Of a stretch of 64,000 bases of DNA, positions 12,413-22,586 are shown in pieces. The DNA comes from Diphasiastrum complanatum (lineage: Eukaryota > Streptophyta > Lycopodiopsida > Lycopodiales > Lycopodiaceae): contig CM055097.1 in assembly GCA_029204225.1 (NCBI GenBank), positions 50,346,997-50,410,996 of the forward strand, written 5' to 3'. The notes under the pieces were generated by a model. The model did no database searches. It saw nothing but the letters and a program-made list of their open reading frames with translations, and had not been told where the DNA came from. Made by a program: the position numbers and the translations under genes. Every line of letters begins with the position of its first letter. The stretch's first letter is position 1.

Positions 12413-12486
12413 TAAGCAATTATTGTTGGGTTCCAAATCTACTATTTTTGGTCTTGCAAATATTTGAAACTTTGATTCTTCCCTAA

Positions 12487-13870
12487 TAAATTTTCTTAAA
12501 CTTGTGTAGAGATATAAGTCTTGGCACATATCTGGGTTATGTAGAATATTCATGAGACGAAAAACCTAAATGTTGATTTCTTGCATATAATTTTAAATAA
12601 TTTTTTCCATAATAGTTTCATAGAAAAATATGATTTAAATCTACACTAATTGAGCTTACATTTAAGAAGTATTCAACAAAGTTGAACTTGATCAATATAA
12701 TTGGAAGATCATTTGAATCATTCTCTTCAGCCAAAACACTCTCATACATGAAGGATTTTAATATTATTTCATTTGATAGAAATTATTACATTAATAGAAT
12801 ATTGGGACGTGAATGGTCCAAATAAAACATGAAAATGCAACTTCAAGACAATCAACTACATTCAAACAGAGAACATGAAATTATACTTATGAAAATATAG
12901 CACAATGGGCTATTGATCGAGGAGAGAATGAATTTGGTATTTTGATGAAAATGGAAGACTAGCACACTTGTCATATCTTTTATTTTTGTATCAAGTAAAC
13001 ATATGTACAATTCAATTAGCATTTGAAGCTCGAGAGACAAGATTCAAGTAAAATTTTGACTTGATGAAAGACATGTCAGTAAAGGGATTGTCTCCTCTCC
13101 AAAAGGTGTAGAGTTAATTGCACACCATGACATACAAGAAAATATGTTATCAAGCAGTTTCAAATGCAAGAAAAACAGTACTTGAAAGAGAAAGTCAAGA
13201 GGAAAACAAAAAGAAAATTGAAGATAACTCACCTCACTCTAATTTATATCATGATAAATGAATTAGATACTAGTTGGTCCAAAAAAAACCTACTAGCTTT
13301 TAAGTTTATTTTCGGCCTCTCTAGATGATGTGCTTGCACAAAAGTGTTCAAGAACTGGAAGCATTATGTAATTTGATTTTAATTCGAGTGAGTCATTCAC
13401 GGTCTTGCTCATTGGAGGCCTGACACTCCTCTCACGAACTTGCTATGTTCTGCTCGTTGGAAGGCCTTCACACATAGCAATTTCTCTTTTGCATCTCTGA
13501 GCAACCAACCATTCTAGTAATCGATCCTATGTTTTCTATCTAGTACGTGGCGTTTACAAGATACATTAACTATAAATTACAAGACAAGTCTGTGCTTAAC
13601 TACTGGTTAGATACCCTCTCTTTATGTTGCCTTCGCGGCTCTGTTAACGCCACTTGGCGGTGGTTGTGAAGGTACAAGGCCTTCAAACTGCAGTGACCGC
13701 AATCTCTTCGTAGTGATTCACATGTGTCACTGCTGATAGTCGATGAGGTCGATGAAGTCAACTAATCTTGATGGTCGGACGATAGTCGGTTAATTAAGTT
13801 GATAAGTCGGCCAAGTCGGATAGAATATCCACCATTGGCTATGCTTTCGATGTTCAAAAAAGCTGTTTTC
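12487..13870. other. AT-rich DNA with no recognised gene
   Basis: No domain or element end was recognised. Around 13390-13790 the sequence becomes GC-richer, with repeated TCGGC/GTCGAT words, possibly part of an LTR belonging to the RNase H fragment that follows. Confidence 0.3.
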
Positions 13871-14140
13871 CTTTGTCAAGCAAAAAGCAGAATACTATAT
13901 CGCTTTCCACTACATAAGTTGAATATAAAGCCTTATGTTCTGTGCGGTTTAACTATGAGAGCTACTCAAGGAAATTGGGGTAAGACAAGCCAAAGGTACA
14001 GTCATCTCTTGTGATAGTCAAAGTGGAATCTAGCTAGCTAAAAATCTAGTGTTTCATGCTAGGAAAAAACATATAGAAGTAAAATATCATTTTATACATG
14101 AAAAGCTACGTTCAAGAGATATAGATGTGGTTCATTGTAA
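13871..14140 (+). pseudogene. Copia RNase H C-terminal fragment
   Basis: In shifting frames the segment reads like ISLSTT..VEYKALC, then CDSQSGI, FHARKKHIEVKYHFIHEKL. These are the conserved C-terminal blocks of copia RNase H. Several stops and frame changes show it is dead. No RT precedes it, so it is a remnant. Confidence 0.65.
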
Positions 14141-14279
14141 ATTATTGTTCACCTTAACTATATGGACTACTTGCATATCGTGTCTTTTTATGGTAGAAGT
14201 TCCTTTCACAACTTCATATTTCCTTAATTTTTTATTCTTCTTTTTTCCATATTTGGCTAGTAAGTTGACTTAGTAGAAA

Positions 14280-15190
14280 CAAAATGCACTTCTTAGAAAA
14301 TCACAAAAGTTTTGGTAACAAAATGAGGTAATATGTCAAATAAAGTTTATTGCAAAGCTACCTATCAGATACAATAGTTTTATGGTCAGGATCATAGTTC
14401 ACTTGATAGTAGATACATTTTCTAGCAATGAAAGGAAAGGAGTTGTGACAAGGTAGATGGGAAGTCCCACTACAACTTTGATTCATATATTGTGCAAATA
14501 CTAGAAAACATGTACACCTTATATGATAGATTCTCCTTAAAATGAATCTTTAGTTTTAATCTCTTCACTATTTCTTTTGTCCTTGAAAATTTTACATTCA
14601 AAACTATTGCTTTACTTCTAGGCCATTCAAAAGACAATATATGTGGTGTTGTTCATTACAAGTGACATGACTAAGTTTGTGGGATGAAAAATATTTTATG
14701 TTGATTTTTGGAAAAAAAAAAATTAATGTTTTTTAATAGAAAAAATCATTCAGCATCTATAACAAGAACGTTGTAGTGTTGCACATAGGCTTTGGCTACA
14801 TAAACAATGTTTCGTGTGGAAACTAATGATTCTTTTTGGTGCTTTGAAAATGATTAAAAACATAAAGCATTACTTATTTTTTGAGGAAAAGAAACTCATG
14901 ATCTTGCAAGTGCACATTGAAAATGTACTATGTAATGATTCTCATTTCGGTTTGTGACCTTAATTGTAATTTCATAATATTGTGTTTAAGATATTATGCG
15001 TTTAATGTCTTTGCAATTTGATTTTGTGTCATTATAGAGTGTATTCAATAATCATTGTAGCTTATTCATACATGGTCAAGTTGTGAGGGGTATAAAGGTG
15101 TAGCCTCTTTCAAAATTAGTTGTAGTTCATGTCCAAAAAAATTATATATCTAGTTGGATTAACTTTTCGAACATCAACACTAAAATCACC
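14280..15190. other. AT-rich spacer, no gene recognised
   Basis: No conserved coding block was found. The end of this stretch runs directly into the copia integrase segment starting at about 15207. Confidence 0.35.
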
Positions 15191-15206
15191 ATGAGACAAC
15201 AAGTTG

Positions 15207-17279
15207 AAGCAAATTCGCACAGATTGTAGAGGTGAGTACATTTCCAACGAATTCAAAACTTAGTGTACTGATCGAGGTATTATGCATACGAAGACTACAT
15301 CATACACACCTCAGCACAATGGAATTGTAGAACGAAGAAATTGTACACTAATGGAAGTTGCCAAGTGTATGATGGATCATGCGAAAGCACCAAAACAGTT
15401 GTGGGCGAAAGCAGTGGCTACATCGAATTATCTTCAGAATAGAATTTTGAAATCTCGAATACCAAATAAAACTCCTCATGAAATATGGTGGAAATTGAAG
15501 CCAAATCTTGCTCATGTTCGGACATTCGGATGTGTAGTTTATATGCACATACTAGACAAATTGAGAAAGAAACTCGATGAAAAGACAGAACAAGGTTTTC
15601 TGGTAGGATTCGAGTTATATTCGTCATATTATCGAGTCTACATACCCGAAATTGGCGGAATAAAAGCTGCTCGAGATGTCAAATTCGATGAGTCAAAGTA
15701 CATAGCAGATAGTGACTTAGTCGGCTATGAAATTCTCAAGACTTGTTATGAGTTACCAACGACAGAAGTAAAGCAAGCAGATGATGAACGAGAATTACCA
15801 TATTCAGAGGGAGTTAAAGATCGAGTACCTGATAAACTCGAATCATCAGTTCGAATTCAAGCAGACCAGGTCAAATCCGAAAATGCAGAATTGAATTTGA
15901 AACCTGTACAAATTGTGAGAAGATTTGATAGACAAAGAAAACCACCAATAAGGATTGGTCAGGATGTTTCAACAAATATAACCATTGAATTTTGTGGCTT
16001 CACAGACGAATCTCAAACATTCGAGAAAGCTATTCATGGACCAAATAAAGATCAATGGATTCAAGCAATGGACGACGAAATGTCATCCATGTATAAGAAC
16101 AATGTATGGACACTTGCACCTATATCTGTTGGAAGAAATCCAGTTAAACGCAAGTGGATCTACAAGATCAAAACAGGTCCTGATGGAGATAACATCAGAT
16201 ACAAAGCAAGGTGGTTGCAAAAGGTTTCTCACAGAAATATTGGATCGACTACACTGATACTTTCTCACCGGTAGTCAAACGTGTCACATCAATTTGCTTG
16301 TTATTCACTTATGCAGTAGCTCATGATCTCAATATCCATATTGTGGATGAGAAAATTGCCTTCTTGCATGCAGAATTAGAAGAAGATTTATTCATGAATC
16401 AACCACTTGGATTTATAAGCCAAGAATATCTAGAATTCGGATGTCACATGAATAAAAGCATCTATGGTCTGAAACAAGCAGCTAGGCAATGGTATAGAAA
16501 GAAGGACAAAGCACTACATTCTTTAGGCTTCAAACCTTTATTTGTTGAGTCGAATGTCTATATCAAACATGTCAAAGATGAAATTATCATTCTAACTGTT
16601 TATGTTGACGACACGCTAATCTTCTCAAGAAAAGATAAATTGATTTCAGATGTCAAAAGAGACATTTCTGGAATATTTGAGATCACTGACCTAGGAGAGG
16701 CAAAAATCTATCTAGGCTTATAGATCAAAAGAGACTTTGAAGGTGGCAAGTTGTATCTTCACCGACAAAAGTACACTCGAAAAATCATTGAAGACTTCAA
16801 CATGCTCAAATGCAAAGGTGTGCATCCTCCCATGATACCTGGAATGAGACTGACCAAAGCAAATTGTCCGCAGACTCTCGAATAAGAGAAAAGAATGGCC
16901 AATACACCCTATCGCAGGCTGATTGGATCATTGTTGTATCTTGCAAATACCACCAGACCTGATATAGCATTTGTAGTATACAGGCCGAGCCAATTTAATC
17001 AAAACCCAGGATCGTTGCATTGGAAGTTAGCAAAAAGAGTAGTACAATATCTCCTGAAAATGAAAGACTATGGACTGTGTTATTCAAAGGAAGTTGGATT
17101 TCAGATCGAATCTTACAGTGATGCAAGTTGGGCATCCATGAAGGATGATAGCAAAAGTATTTTAGAAGGTTTTACTCTAGCATCCGGTGCAGCCACACTT
17201 TGGATAAGCAAGAAGCAAACAAGAGTAGCTCAATCTTCGTGTGAGGTTGATTATGTAGCAACAGCAAAGATGACAAACG
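15207..17279 (+). pseudogene. Copia pol segment: integrase C-half, RT, RNase H N-part
   Basis: Translation begins with KQIRTDCRGEYISNEF (integrase second Asp region), followed by a stop and then YTPQHNGIVERRN with the catalytic Glu. The integrase C-terminus, linker, RT (KWIYKIKTGPDG, KARW/LVAKGFSQ across a frameshift near 16211, YGLKQAARQWY, YVDDTLIFSRK) and the RNase H start (SDASWAS, AQSSCEVDYVATA) follow. A frameshift at about 16210-16270, a stop at 16723 and another near 16884 disrupt it. The sequence is cut at 17279, where an unrelated LTR starts. It lacks gag, protease and integrase N-half; those blocks occur at 18.8-20.5 kb. Confidence 0.85.
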
Positions 17280-17969
17280 TGTGAAAAATTGCCTACATTG
17301 GCAAATCTAGCCATGTAGAATATTGTACATTTTGTCAATATTTTTTTTGGTTACTTGAATGGCCAAAGTGCCACTTGTACATTCACACCTAAAGTAGGTT
17401 ACCACGAGTCAAGAGGAGTGGTTGTGTCCATTTAGTAGTGATTCCTACTCTGTAGGATCTAGACCATGATTTATGATAATATTTGTACCTACCATGCACC
17501 TACCAAGCATGACTCTTGGATCTAGGTTAGGGTTTTCACATTAGGGCAAGAAAGTTGAGTCTACTTCCTTATTACATGCTAGATTTTCACCTAACTTAGC
17601 AAAGGAAGTGTCTTTTACTATGTATTCTCATTCTCCATAGTGAGGAGATAGAAACTTTTTGGAGCCTCAAGGATAAACTCGAGTTTTCTCTCATTGTATG
17701 GTGATTGTTTTTTATTCCAATGAAACCCAGCTTTGGCACATTCTAAACACTGTCTACAGGTCGTACTATAGCCTCATTTCCACACGTGTGGAATTGGATT
17801 ATAGTTTTTGATCAATGCTCTGATTGTCTCTACTTGTTTTCTATCAAGCTGCTAAACTAGATCTTGTTTTTTGATGACTAGTATCTAATAGATTGTTTAA
17901 CAAGCACACAATCAACCTTGTGGATCATTCAAAGATCCATTTATGGTCCTTAGCACTATACTTTTCACA
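17280..17969 (+). repeat. Copia LTR (690 bp) with adjacent PBS
   Basis: It starts TGTGAAAAATTGCC, ends CTTTTCACA, and is followed at 17970-17982 by TGGTATCAGAGCC. CCACACGTGTGG sits at about 17781. Its first 150 bp resemble those of the LTR at 34216. Its end and the following leader resemble 43340-43600. It interrupts the copia RNase H of the preceding segment. The leader continues to about 18190. Confidence 0.75.
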
Positions 17970-18189
17970 TGGTATCAGAGCCAAGTACAAGGCTATTGAT
18001 CAGTGTTTGAAACTAATCCAATTTTAGCAGGTTTTGGTGCAAAAAGCTAGTATTGGAAGGGCGAGCTGGTATCCAGGTTTGGTGAGGGGATTTGATCCCA
18101 AACTTTTTCAGGATCAAAATCCGTATTGTTCACACGTGTAAAACCCCAAATTCATTGGATCACAGTATTGCTTGTGATACATTATAGAG

Positions 18190-18780
18190 CATCTATTGTA
18201 TTGGTTTTATATTGATTTTGGATGCTTGTAGACAAATAGTTTAAATTCATGTTCCCTTGTAGAATACTACATGTCTTTGTTATTGATTTTAGTGGCTTTG
18301 TGATGGTCCTAACAGAAGCATACTTTGAGTGAACAAAAATTTATGAAAGTTGTAGCTTATGCTTTTAAAGTAGGTTCTTGTATCTTCTTTATATGTTTCT
18401 TGTAATTAGAAAATACTATATCCTACTAGGCAGTTGATTGAATTTTAGTGAAGGTATTACTTCTCCATACATATTTTTAATAGCGTGCAGGATGAAATGG
18501 GTGTCTAAATATTGGTTGATGTTGGAAACAAAAAGTTTTCAAGTGGTACTGTCTTTACATTTCATGTTGTACTTTTTGGTCAGTGATGAAGTTTTTGGAG
18601 TTGAAATGTCAAATCATATGTTGCATCACTACACCATTCTATTGGAGAATAAAATATCTTTTTTAATTGTTGCTTACTTTACTATTTCATTCAGTTAATA
18701 AAAGTGCATTCGATCATACTTGTGTGTGTGTGTGTGTGTGTATTTAATCTAGAAGTTAAAAACTTCACTCATACTGAAGG
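18190..18780. other. Unassigned DNA with (TG)n microsatellite
   Basis: AT-rich; the TG repeat is at 18721-18740. The open frame at 18438-18698 shows no recognisable domain or copia similarity. Confidence 0.35.
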
Positions 18781-18789
18781 GCGAAGGTC

Positions 18790-20460
18790 TTTGGCAATGG
18801 GTAGAACTAGTAGAAGAGAAGCCAATTACTCATGGCAAAGAACTTCAAGAATGGAGTTTGAAAAATGACAAAGCTATAGCAATTATTGCGTCTTCAGTGA
18901 ATGACAACATAATGCTAGATCTTTCATCAACTTCGAACGTGAAAGAATTATGGGAAGAATTGCAAACCAAGAATGAGACTCAATCTCGTAATCAAATCAT
19001 GTTCTTGGAAGATCAATTAACTTACCTACAATGGGACGGCAAAGACCTGACGACTTTCACATGAAAGATAAAGGATCTGTTTATTTCTTTGCAAAATTCC
19101 AGCATAGAAAATGCAATTTCAAAGGAAAAACAGCTTAGCTATTTTCTTCGAGCCCTATCCAGGTCATTCCACACAACTCGAACTTTATTGGCGAAAGATT
19201 TGACAATGACACTTCAAAAGGCAATAGATGGAGTCAAAGAGGAAGTAGAAACTTTCGAACGCTATGACGATAATGGTGATTCGGAAAATGCTCTATTTAC
19301 TCAAAAGAATAAATCTTCGAAGAAGTCTAAATCTAAGAGGGAGTCGTCTAAGCAGAATGGAAATCGTTCAGATGAATCCAAGACAAATGATCGACAATCA
19401 AGAAAACAATAAAAAAGTTCTGGTGATAGGAAGATTTGCAACAGATGCAAAAGATTAGATCATATAGAAGACAAATCTTGGTTAAATCCAAAGATTGATT
19501 GTATTCATTGTCATAAACGGGGTCATGCAACAATAGACTGTTATCAAAATTCCAGGAACAAGAAGGAGCAGAATCAAAGCGAACCTTCAGATTCAAATTT
19601 TGTCGAAGACAAAGCAGAATGCTCCAGAGCGGCAGAAGACATGACGACAAGAAACTCAACAGCATATGTTTGTGCTGATCTATGTTGTTCATCAAATTCA
19701 AAAATTCAAGCAGCAATACTTGATTCAGGAGCCACCTCACATTTTGTTTCCTCAAAACAAATTTTGTCTGAGTACAAGAAGACGAATTATTTGAGATTCA
19801 TTATACTTGGAGACGGTTCTAAGCATGTAGTTGATGGAACTGGTGTACTGTGGTTAGACACGAATCAGGGTGACAAGAAACTAGAGGAAGTTCTCTATGT
19901 TTCTACTCTTGATAAAGATCTTCTATTCGTAGCAAAGATAGTCGACACAGGAATGTCAGTAACCTTCACAAGGGACTCTTGTAAATTGTTCGATGAAGAT
20001 TCTGATAACCTAGTTGCTAAAGGTTACAGAGAAGGTAATTTGTATCACTTGAACATTCAAACTCGAGTCGAATGAGCAAATCAAACTCAAGAATCGATAG
20101 ATATTTTGGGGCACAAGAGGTTATGTCACGTGAACATGGAGGCCTTATACCAAGCCAACAAAAGTCAGAGAATAAAAGGAGTTGAAATTAAGAGTCGAGA
20201 TATTCGAACTACCTGCGAATCCTGTCTTAACGACAAAATGACTCGAACACCTTTCAGTAAAGATGTTTATAAAGCAACTAAGGTACTGGAAATTATGCAT
20301 TCGGATATTTGTGGACCATTCGAAGTATTGTCTTTAGGTGATGCAAAATACTTTGTAACGTTTATTGATGACTTCAGCAAGTTCGTTGTAGTATACTTTA
20401 TTTGTACTAAATCAAAAGCTTTCGAGAAATTCGTTGAGTATACGAAGCGTCATCGAAGAT
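18790..20460 (+). pseudogene. Copia gag, protease and integrase N-half
   Basis: Gag (ELWEELQTKNE, then a stop at 19064, then SYFLRALSRSFHT), a Lys/Ser-rich tail, and two CCHC-like knuckles (CNRCKRLDHIEDKS, in which the final Cys is replaced, and CIHCHKRGHATIDC). The aspartic protease block AILDSGATSHFVS follows, then the GAG-pre-integrase block LGHKRLCHVNMEAL..C..C, and integrase HSDICGPFE with FIDDFSKFVVVYF. It ends in YTKRHRRF at about 20457, where a minus-strand gypsy fragment begins. Stops at 19064, 19412 and 20075 show it is inactive. Its content complements the pol segment at 15.2-17.3 kb. Confidence 0.85.
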
Positions 20461-21110
20461 TTTCGCAAAGTGAACTGCATTCTTGATAGTATGCGGTTGG
20501 TTACGCCGCACTTCAAACTGAAACTTTGTCGGAAGCCCCAAAATAATATGTAACTTCAACAGGATAGGATCGGATCGTGAGGCGAATTGGAGCAAAATTT
20601 TTTGGAATTCTTGGATATAGGCATCTAATGGCCTAGTACCCATCTGCACGGTGGTGAAACACTACCAATGCTCAAAATCATCCAACACCAGAAGAAAAGC
20701 CGTTTTAAAGGCTTCTTGAAAGGCATCCCATGTAGAAGGGGCACTAGCCCTCTCCTTTAGATCCTGCCACCATGTAAATGCCTTTCTGCGTAAAAACATG
20801 AGAGCAGAAGTGATCTTCGTATTATTAGACGCATCGTGCATGGAAAAATGACTATTCCATCGATCTAGCCATGACAATACTACATCGGAAAGCCAGTCCT
20901 TCTTTTCCCCAAAAAGAATTCCGAATTAAACATTGGATAAACACCAACGGACCGCAAGTGTGTCGCAGAACGCCACTCTTGCTCGGTCGTGACATGTTTG
21001 GCTTGCATTTCTAAAATTTGGTTTTGCAGCAGATTTAGGGCCAGTACTAGCTGGTTAGCATCTACATCAAGAGGAGGAGGTGGTGAAGACGGTCCTTCAC
21101 CCAAGGGCAT
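20461..21110 (-). pseudogene. Gypsy gag fragment
   Basis: Read on the minus strand from 21110: MPLGEGPSSPPPPLDVD, then a region with WNSHF, RRKAFTWWQDLKERA, WDAFQEAFKTAF and PLDAYIQEFQKILLQF, the Retrotrans_gag pattern of Ty3/gypsy elements. Frames change near 20880 and 20655. No zinc knuckle or pol follows because the segment ends against copia integrase at about 20460. Confidence 0.75.
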
Positions 21111-21478
21111 AGCAGTGTCTATAGCGCTCTAAGGAAGGAGATAAGAAAAAGCTGCAAGGGCTTCGCAACAAAAGAGCTTAGAGAACTTGAGACAACTACT
21201 CAAGAAGACTAGGCCTCAATAAGCACCTCAATGATGGAAATGGAGCCTTTACCCCCCATCCCACTTCTTTTCCTTCCAAAAAGACCTTGCCCTAGGGTGG
21301 CATGCCTTATGGTCGCCACCTAGCAAGTACATGGGCCCCAAAAATAAGTGGCATCCCCTTATGGGGTCCACCTACCCTCAGATCACATGGCCACCACCCT
21401 CCCTATGCCACCTCACCCAAGGGTCGCTTGGGTCACGTCCCCACCCACCTTTTGGGTTACCACCTTAGCCTCTTGGAG
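21111..21478 (-). repeat. Leader fragment belonging to the gypsy gag piece
   Basis: It contains CC-rich, CCACC-rich sequence that resembles 50-400 of the window, also on the minus strand. It ends abruptly at about 21478, where copia RNase H coding sequence (plus strand) begins. Confidence 0.5.
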
Positions 21479-21767
21479 TATATCGCAACCTCTCAACCTA
21501 TAAAGGAAGCAGTATGGTTGAGAAACTTACTTTCAGATGTTTGTCTAAAATAATATGCTCTGACAACTTTATTTTGTGATAATCAAAGTGCCATTGCTTT
21601 ATCAACCAACCCCAGATTTCATTCTAGGAGTAAGCACATCGAAATTAAGTATCACTATGTCAAAAGCAAAGCTCCTGACAAATAGATAAACTTGTAATAC
21701 TATCGAACGCAAGGTATGACAGCTGATGTTTTTACCAAGTGACTAAGCTTGGATGCACATAGAAAGT
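21479..21767 (+). pseudogene. Copia RNase H C-terminus, interrupted by the gypsy element
   Basis: Plus-strand frames read EYIATSQPIKEAVWLRNLLSD, then FCDNQSAIALSTNPRFHSRS KHIEIKYHYV, then MTADVFTK..LSLDAHRK. It is split at the target-site duplication: the reading resumes at 33714 with the end of pol, a GGGGGAG polypurine tract and the copia 3' LTR at 33775. Stops show decay. Confidence 0.8.
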
Positions 21768-22574
21768 TGTTGGAAGTATTTCTAGTGAGTGCGGTGGCTA
21801 GATCTACTTACGGGTGTAGTATAGGGATGTAGAGATTTGTCCAGTTTTTAAGTTTCTACAAAAGCTTCAACAAAAATATGAAGGAATGAGAGCACTAAGG
21901 CTTACCCAACTAGTGCCCGAAACAGAAATAAACTAATTAGTAACAACAATGAAAATCCTTGCTAAGGCTTACCCAACTAGCAAGGTGACTAGACTAATCC
22001 TAGATTAACACCCGAAGGGTAATAAAATGAGATTGCGGCTAATACTAAATAAATAAGCAATAATGAACATGCCACAATAAAACCGATGAAAAGGAGGCAA
22101 GAGGAGGCCCGAGCACCTTCCCTCAAGCTATGCACCTTTCCAAGGGGAACACAAATGAAATAGAATGATAATTCTCCAAAATAGAGAGCAAGATAGCTTA
22201 ATCTTAAAAGTGTCATTTATAATGCAAATACCTCTCCTTTTATGGCAAGGAGGGTCTTCCATAAGTAACTACTAACTTATGGGACTAATCTGTTTCTAGC
22301 CTTTCTAGAACTTCTAACTTAGGATTTAGAACTTCAATTTTCTTAACTTAGGACAACTTAAGATAAAATATTTCTAATCTTAAGTTTCCTAAGTCTAAGT
22401 TCTAAATCTAAGTTTAAGCTATTTTATTATTATTTAAGCTTCTACTCATGGACTTACAAAACACATGCCATGGCTTGAAGTTTATTGACAGATACTCATA
22501 CATGGTATTACAAAACACATGCCACGGAGTTTTATTATTTTTTTATTTTCTCTGTGTTAGCACAATTGCTAACA
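21768..22574 (-). repeat. Gypsy 3' LTR
   Basis: It starts TGTTAGC (minus strand) at 22574 and ends CCAACA at 21768. A TATAAATG box on the minus strand lies at about 22213-22221. Near its 5' end are two copies of TTACAAAACACATGCCA (plus-strand sense) about 57 bp apart. A 99-bp imperfect palindrome is at 22316-22414. Confidence 0.92.
22316..22414. repeat. 99-bp imperfect palindrome inside the gypsy LTR
   Basis: The left arm AACTTAGGATTTAGAACTT pairs with AAGTTCTAAATCTAAGTT on the right, and ACTTAGGACAACTTAAGAT pairs with ATCTTAAGTTTCCTAAGT, around a short AAAATATTTCT loop. The same structure is in the other LTR at 33455-33553. Confidence 0.85.
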
Positions 22575-22586
22575 TTATCCCCCTCC

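Noticed and set aside
12233-12486. Overlapping open frames with CHHCKK-like repeats, looking like zinc-binding motifs
   Set aside because: They derive from the 33-bp tandem repeat.
18438-18698. 86-codon hydrophobic frame
   Set aside because: AT-rich spacer with no similarity or gene context.
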